64,000 nucleotides of DNA, from NCBI GenBank assembly GCA_024362935.1, contig JANCRA010000018.1, positions 248,001 to 312,000 on the forward strand. Direction: 5' to 3'. The notes below the pieces were generated by a model. The model saw nothing but the letters and a program-made list of their open reading frames with translations. It had not been told where the DNA came from and made no database searches. The translations under genes were made by a program, and so were the position numbers. This document shows, one piece after another, positions 57,606 through 64,000 of the stretch (position 1 is the stretch's first letter; every line of letters starts with the position of its first letter). The stretch is from Setophaga petechia (Eukaryota > Chordata > Aves > Passeriformes > Parulidae).

Positions 57606-59010
57606 TAACGGCCTGGATCTAACAAAAAAAAAAAAATCTCTATTTCCCTCTCAATTTTTTGTTTGTCTGGCACATTTTTAGAGCCGAGGGAGTTAAGGTT
57701 AGACACACTTCTACTAATGGGCTTTTTGACAGTCTTTTAAATGCTTTCCTAAAAAAAAAGGAAAAAACAAAACCAGTACAGCAAGATAATGCCAGGGATT
57801 TATCAATGTAAATTGGCTTTCTGGGTTCAAATTAACTTCTCAGAAATGTCACAAGACAGTCACAAGTGAAAAGCAGCTCTGTCCCAATTAGACAGAATTT
57901 GCTCTTGGTTGTTATATTTTAGGGGAAAAAAAGGACATTTAAATTCCTTATTTTAAGACACAGAGTAAGAAAAATTAGTCTTTCAAAATCGTGTGTAACA
58001 CTTTCCATCCAAAGGAAATGAAAAGGAGCACAAACTTTCTCCTGGAGAGTTTAGAGGCATCACTTTTGACTTGATTTCTCTTAATGGAAAACTCTATTGA
58101 GCAGTTCAAGATGAGGTCTTGGAAGGAGTGCTGGGCTCTCCATCCTGGCCTATTTTTATCCCCTACTAAGTTTATTTTTAGCTGAAGTTGAATTTTGCTG
58201 AATTTCGTGTCTCTGCAGCCTTTTATTGATATTGTTTCAGGTGTGAAAATCCTTAAATATTAGGACAATGAAATCCATAACAAAAAGAGAAAATATAGTG
58301 ATTTCCAAATGATTTTCCAGTGCAACAGAGAGTGATATTTGGGATGAGTAGGAAGTTACTCATGGGTGTATCTGCCAGAGTTTTGCTCTTTGCTATCAGC
58401 ACGTGGTGCTCTTTGTATTCTTTGGGGATTTGTGGGAATTAACTGAGAAGTTGAGTGGTTGATAAAAGGTCTGTTGTAAAAAATTCCTTGAAAATGTGTC
58501 TGAGGAATTTCTGCAATTCCATAAAACTCCAGAGAGCTCATTGTTCCTGCCCAAGAGAATGCAAAACTGGGGTACTTGCACTTAAAAAATTGGGTTAAAA
58601 TGTTTTGTTCAACAGTCATGAATACTCCTCTGCTGTTTATATGTGTTATTAAATAATTTTTATAATGTATTCACGGGGGAAAAAAACGGTGCCATTCCCC
58701 AATTTTGATGGGATTCCTCAGAGCACAGCAGTGCAGGGTGGTTTATCTCATTATCTCATTAGACCTGAGTTTATATCAGCAGCAATTTGGATTAAACCCA
58801 CGTGCTCCCTGAGTCAACAGACCTGGCTTCAGAAATGCTGAATTTAAAAGTTATCTTGGCTTTGGATAATTTTCCTGGCTCGGGTAAAAATTAGTTTTGA
58901 TTAAGAAAAGGGTTTTTCTCTCCTTTGTCCCTATAGATTGGGAAGAGCTTTATCCTGGATTTTGTTGGAGGCTGGGAAGGGCCTCAGCCACTTTTGGGGC
59001 AGCAGTGCCA
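57606..59010. other. Unique non-coding sequence
   Basis: No gene or repeat recognised. Confidence 0.6.
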
Positions 59011-59142
59011 GGTGGAATTCAGGTGGAATTCTGGTGGAATTCTGGTGGAATTCAGGTGGAATTCAGGTGGAATTCAGGTGGAATTCTGGTGGAATTCTGG
59101 TGGAATTCTGGTGGAATTCAGGTGGAATTCAGGTAGAACTCA
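59011..59142. repeat. 12-bp tandem repeat, about 11 units, GAATTC in each
   Basis: Units GGTGGAATTCAG or GGTGGAATTCTG. The variable base runs A,T,T,A,A,A,T,T,T,A,A along the array, so like units are grouped. The last unit is degenerate (GGTAGAACTCAG). Every intact unit has the palindrome GAATTC. Open frames across it are artefacts of the 12-bp period. Confidence 0.97.
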
Positions 59143-62019
59143 GCAAATGCCTGAAAATCTCTTTGGTTGATCCCATGTGAGTGGGCAAAAGGGAAACATT
59201 GCCTGCTGCTAATGCTGGTCACCCACCTGCCACGTCCCTGTCCTGCTTCCAGCACTGCTGATCCCCTCTGCCCCTCGTCCCTCCCCTCTGGATGAGCCCC
59301 TGTAATTCCACCCACGCTGGGATGCAGAGGTTAAGTGGGAATCCTTTGGCTGGCTGTCAAAAGCAGATTTCCTTCCAAGAGGCAGCTCTTAAATGTACCT
59401 TGGGAAGGAGCTGCTCTGCTCTCTGTGGCTGCTGACGGGCAGTGCTCAACACAGCTGCTGGAACGTGTTTGGGGTTGGGTTTTTTGTTTTTGTTTTTTTC
59501 TTTCCACAGAGGGAATTTTCATCTTTCCACAGCTGAGAGCTCTGTGGCAGCACATGGTGAACTCACACAACCTCCCATGCCTCCCTGTCTGCTGGCATTT
59601 CACTGCTGACAAAAACGCTCTGATGTGCCAACACCGGCGGTGAGCGCAGAGAACAAAATGTGTTCACCCTTTTAGAGTGTGTTATCAGCTCTATTGATTT
59701 CCTGATAGAACGTCCCCAAGATCTCTCTGTTACAGAGCACAGCAGCCTCACGTGTTCCAGAGGCTTCTCCCATGTGCCCCTCTGGGAAAAATCCCAGAGC
59801 CTGGGAAGGCTAAATCCTGATTTCAGGTGCTCTGTAGGTAAGGCAGCTTGGTGTTGTGTGTCCACAAGGAAAACACTGGAAATGTGATTATTCCTGCCCT
59901 GTCCAGGGGCTTGGAGCAACCTGGGATAGTGGAAAGTTTCCCTGTGTCTTTTTGAAAAGCCTGGTGTCTGCTAAGGAAGGCAGGAGCCTCCTTGAAATGG
60001 AAAATGTAAATCCCCTCCCTCTGAATTATTATGATTTTGGAATTAAGGGGCTCTTAGGTAAAGATATGGGAATAGGAATAACAGTTATTTACTAGGAAAA
60101 TGAAAATAAAAATGTAGAAATAGAAAACAAACCACAGCCAGAGTGAGGTCAGGAGCTGTCCCCTGTGTGCCAGGGGGGTGTCCCAGCCCCATCCCAGGGG
60201 GGCTCAGCCCTCCTGCAGTCCCAGCTGTGCTTCTGCTGGAGCAGGGATCCTGCACAAGGGGGGAGTTTTCCTCTGCAGCTCCAGGGCTGCTGCAGATGGG
60301 CCTGGGCTCCCTCTGGCAGTGCAGGGCAGCAGAAAGCTGCTCCTCTGGCAATGCAGGGGGCAAAGGCTGCTGTGCTGGGCCAGGCTCAGCTTGGATCCAG
60401 GTAGGAATGCTTGGCTCCTGCCCTGGGCACAGCATCTCCCCATGGGATGGTGGGATTGGATCAGCCCTGCAGGGACACTCATGGCCATGGACAGCAGAGA
60501 ATTAATAATTAATGGCCATGAACAGCAGAGATCTCCTGGAGGGAGGATTGGCTGTGGGAGAGATAAAGAAAAAACTGCCCCAAGAACAGCAGAGAACTGC
60601 CCCAGCTCTGACAGGTGGGGATTGAACACACACCCCAAACCACAGCCTGCATTTCCAACCCAAGGCATCCTTGGAAAAGTTGAACTTGAAGTCCCTTCCA
60701 ACCCAATCCATCCCATGGTATTGTGTGTATACATTGCTTTTTCACCACTAATTTTATATAAAATGGTGACCTCACATTGTTCAAATACTGAACTTTACAA
60801 GATGATGGAAACCTAAAAGCAGTTCCACCAAATAACCGATTAGATGGATCAGCTGTGGATGTTGTATTAGTATTTTTATTTTTTATGACATTTTCCTGCC
60901 AAGGAACTCACACTGGGTATGGCACAATTTGTCAAATGTCTCTTACAGGAATTCAAGGGCCTCAGGAGTATTGTAAAATCTCTATGAATTATCAAATTAT
61001 AGCTCCCATCATCAAAAGCAGCTTCCTTGGAGGTAGAAAGAAAACAGCTGGACACACATAATTTTGGAGGGGAGAAAAGCAGATGTTTTGTCTCATGACA
61101 GGAAACTCAGGGGAGCTCAAACTTCATTAATAAATATTTCTGAGTCCTGGTAATGAAGATGAGAACTTCACTTTCGAGCCAAAGATTGCATTTAATCCAT
61201 ATTTCTTCAAACATGCTCCTTTAATACAAATATCTACTGCTGGCCCCTGTGACCATAAAAAAAAAAGCTTAAAGTTCTCCAACATAACTTTTTGCTGCTC
61301 TCTTTTTCTTTATTGCTCAAGATTTGCAGTAGCAAAATACCAAAGTCCAACTTTCATAAACGTAAGGATTGGGGGCATTTTTGGGGTGATTTTTTTTTTG
61401 CAAAGGTATCTTTAGGCTTCTGCCTTTTGGTGCAACAAAAAAACCAAACCAACTTTCAAAATCCTGGAGAAATTTGCTGATTTTCAGCATCCAGACCCAG
61501 CAGCTTTTAGGGTTTGTGATTTTAAGGGCAGCATTTGTAATTTAACAACTTCCACGGCAAAAAGACACCACTAAGTCAAATATATTTAAAGTTGCAAAAG
61601 GTTAAATATATTTAAAATTCAGAGATTTAGAGTCTTTTGAATTTCTGTCTACAATGGATCTCTTTGGGGACCGTTATCATAACTGCTGAGAACTCTCATT
61701 TCACGAGTAGGAGTCTGATATTTCCTTTTTTTTGCTTTGGTGGCTCAGGATCAGGCTCTGAGATGGGAGATAGAAGCCCTGTGATAAAGAGTTATTTTTG
61801 TCAATAGCAATCCTGGGTAATGAGATGTATCTCTTGCTTTCATTTGAATTTTAGAAGACGTTTCAAGTTATTTTTAAAAACTTTATCACGACTGTCTGAA
61901 AGGAAAGATAAGACAGAAAGGATGTGGAAACTTTTAGAAACTCTGCTTGGGAGATGGGTGAGATAAAGGGTCTGAGTGTAAGTGGGAGAATGAGCCAGTG
62001 TCATGCTAGGGACTGATAA
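59143..62019. other. Unique non-coding sequence with weak CR1 remnants
   Basis: Mostly unique. A weak CR1-like piece may lie at 59887-59940 (GGGGCTTGGAGCAACCTGGG). The GC-rich patch at 60140-60500 keeps frames open on both strands (212 and 176 codons), which argues composition and not coding. 61050-62000 is AT-rich and repeat-poor. Confidence 0.55.
60660..60722 (+). mobile_element. CR1 LINE 3' remnant, short
   Basis: GTTGAACTTGAAGTCCCTTC followed by CAACCCAATCCATCCCATGG resembles the last 60 bp of a CR1 3' end without its repeat tail. Confidence 0.5.
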
Positions 62020-62480
62020 TATAAAAATATAAATATAAATACCAATAAAATATAAATATATATATTTATATTTATTTTTATATCGTTATTATTATATTTA
62101 TATAATATATAATATATTTATATTTATATACTTAATATATATATAAACTATATGTAGATATATACAAAATATATCTTTATATATATTATATTTATAAATA
62201 TATAATATTTATATATAACTATATAATAATATATCTATTATATATATTTATATATAACTATATATAAATATATCTTTATATATATTATATTTATAAATAT
62301 ATATTTATATATAACTATATATTTATAAAGATATATTATAAAAGATATCTTTATAAATATATAGTTATATATAACTATATATTTATAAATAAAATTATAA
62401 TTATAAATATATATTTATAAATACAAATATATAAATATATATTTATAAGTATAAATATAGATATAAATATTAATATGTGG
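62020..62480. repeat. AT-rich low-complexity tract
   Basis: About 460 bp of nearly pure A and T: TATATTTATA, ATAAATATA and ATATATTTAT words, rich in short palindromes. It includes an inverted pair TATAAAGATATA / TATATCTTTATA-like near 62270-62360. Confidence 0.96.
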
Positions 62481-63139
62481 GTAATTAGAGTATTAATTAT
62501 TTCAGCAATTCTTGCTGCAATATGAGAAAAATATACATTTTTTTTCACATCCCATTTCAGTTCTGCCAGCTCATGGCTCCCCTGGAAGAAGAGCAGGGAG
62601 AGCAGGGATCATTCACTGCTCACTTCCATTGAGGGGATGTCCTTGGTGTCAGCTGGTTCTGAGCTTTGGGAAAGAACAATTTTCCCTCCAAATCCTCACT
62701 TGGGAATTCTCACTGAGCACTTCTAACTGAATTTTTGTCACTGTTTTGAGGATTACAGATAAACCATTGCCATTAGTGTGAAAACCATCAATATCACAGG
62801 GATTTTTCTTCACTTTTTACTTAAATTTCTGCTAAAAATAAATTTGTGTGCTCCAGTGAGGCCACTGGAGCTGCTGGTGGCTGCTGGCCAGCGGGACACT
62901 CATTTAAGTGAAAATTAATTCAATTTTCATTTCATTTTTCATTTTTTTCTTGCAGCAGCTGTGGAAAACACGGAGAGGATGTTAATCCCTGACTGTGTTG
63001 AGAGGTGACAGTGTTTGTACAGCAGAGGGGATGCAAAGATCTGTGCACAAATAAATAGAAATACACACATGGAAGGCAGCACTGAACCCACCTGGGCTGA
63101 GCCATGATGGAAATGTCTGCTGGCTCCTCTGCTGAAATA
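62481..63139. other. Unique non-coding sequence
   Basis: No gene or repeat recognised. Confidence 0.6.
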
Positions 63140-63335
63140 TCAGGGAGGTTTGGATATCAGGGAATGCTCTTCCCCCAGGGGTGGTGGGCACTGCCCAGGG
63201 AATGTTCCAGAGCTCTGGGAGAGCTGGGACAGCATCCCCAGGGATGCCCAGGGTGGGACTGCTGGGTGTGTGCAGGGCCAGGAGCTGGGATCATCCCTGC
63301 GTGTTGTCCCTTTCCCTCAGGATATTCCATGGTTT
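63140..63335 (+). mobile_element. CR1 LINE fragment, diverged
   Basis: Plus-oriented remnant: GGGGTGGTGGGCACTGCCC, AGAGCTGGGACAGCATCCCC, ATGCCCAGGGTGGGACTGCT, GCAGGGCCAGGAGCTGGGAT, ending TCAGGATATTCCATGG, which resembles the CR1 ending 'ctcaggatattctatg'. Confidence 0.65.
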
Positions 63336-64000
63336 TTACAGACATTTATTCACGGATTAAGCCACAGCAGAGGTCATTTTAATCAAAGCATGAGACTAAA
63401 GAATGATTTTCCTAGCCAGCCTTGCTCTGGGCTCCCTCCTGCCCAGGTCTGACCAGCAGCTGGACCCATCTCCACGTGCCAGCTGATGCAAGGAGGGATC
63501 CAGCTGGTTATTAACAACCCCAGACCTGTCAGACATTAAACCCACACTCAGTAATGAGCACACCCTCCCTGGCAGACTCTCTTGCACAAAAAAAACCCAG
63601 CCCCAAACCCCTCCATATATTAAATATACACTTGAGAAACACGACCTAGCAGAGCTCCAGTTGCAGGCATATGCTGCTGAGAATATGCAGCAATTTCAGG
63701 CTCAATCATGTGCTCTCCAAGGAAACCCACTGATACCTAATTAGGGACAAGATTACAAATGATAATGACAACATAATGAATTACAGAACCTTCATGACTT
63801 ATTAGCAGAGCTTCCTGCTCTGCAGTGAGACACTTGGATGGGATGTGAGGAGAGCTTTGGGGAGAGCTGTGAGGGGCATTTGCTGGTGGCTTCCAAGGGA
63901 GGCCATGGGTGATGCCTTGAGGGGGCTGAGCTAGAACAGAGGCTGGACAGAGTTAAAGAGTAAAGGTGAGAATGATTCAGTGGCACAAAAGGTTCTGATT
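63336..64000. other. Unique sequence, with a possible dispersed repeat at the end
   Basis: No gene recognised. The final stretch (about 63905-64000) contains GTGATGCCTTGAGGGGGCTG and GAACAGAGGCTGGACAGAGT, resembling 35420-35490; it may be the start of an LTR or other repeat cut by the window edge. Confidence 0.5.

Noticed and set aside
57824..57836. tRNA B-box-like GGGTTCAAATTA
   Set aside because: No cloverleaf can be drawn around it and the box lacks the final CC.
60178..60816. 212-codon frame, with a 176-codon frame opposite
   Set aside because: GC-rich composition keeps both strands open; the frame runs on into a CR1 remnant and shows no domain.

Overview
This 64 kb window looks like non-coding nuclear DNA from a bird, most likely a songbird. 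The evidence is direct: at least a dozen 5'-truncated CR1 LINE copies with the bird-type 3' end (a GGTTGG / CCCTTCCAACC core followed by short ATTCTGTG-like repeats), and eleven solo LTRs of endogenous retroviruses. Nine LTRs have 6-bp target-site duplications (class II / ERVK type) and two have 4-bp duplications (class I / ERV1 type). 'Bird' is secure; 'passerine' is inferred from the density of young-looking class II solo LTRs. I found no protein-coding gene, exon, tRNA, rRNA, CRISPR array or prokaryotic feature I can support. The longer open frames are low-complexity, lie in tandem arrays or CR1, or have no recognisable product. The window is probably intergenic or inside a large intron.

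Layout. 0-5 kb: unique sequence with one CR1. 5.1-6.6 kb: four tandem copies of a ~385-bp unit. 9.4-11.6 kb: a solo LTR carrying a nested CR1, then a complex ~541-bp tandem duplication with an internal (TTTA)n tract. 13.5-15.5 kb: a cluster of CR1 fragments. 17.0-17.7 kb: a class I LTR split by a class II LTR. 18.1-19.7 kb: a 46/57-bp minisatellite. 19.7-27.8 kb: mostly unique AT-rich DNA. 27.8-33.6 kb: four LTRs, TA/CA and ATT microsatellites, a possible inverted-repeat element and a small candidate regulatory patch. 33.9-34.4 kb: AT-rich low complexity. 36.8-39.1 kb: two CR1s, one with a triplicated 173-bp segment, then a 98/115-bp minisatellite. 40.1-40.5 kb: AT-rich tract. 41.4-42.6 kb and 43.8-45.2 kb: two more minisatellites. 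45.8-51.7 kb: four LTRs, two of them inserted in opposite arms of an inverted duplication. 51.7-64 kb: mostly unique, with CR1 fragments, a 12-bp GAATTC-bearing array and a large AT-rich tract.

There are no genes working together here. What can be read is the insertion history. Nested insertions and paralogous empty sites order several events. All LTRs seen are solo, so retroviral interiors were lost, presumably by LTR-LTR recombination. Tandem arrays of nine unrelated kinds make up about 8.6 kb (roughly 13%). I see no new biological system; the most interesting items are the doubly invaded inverted duplication at 50-51.7 kb, the LTR-in-LTR with an intact reference copy 16 kb away, and the dual-length minisatellites.
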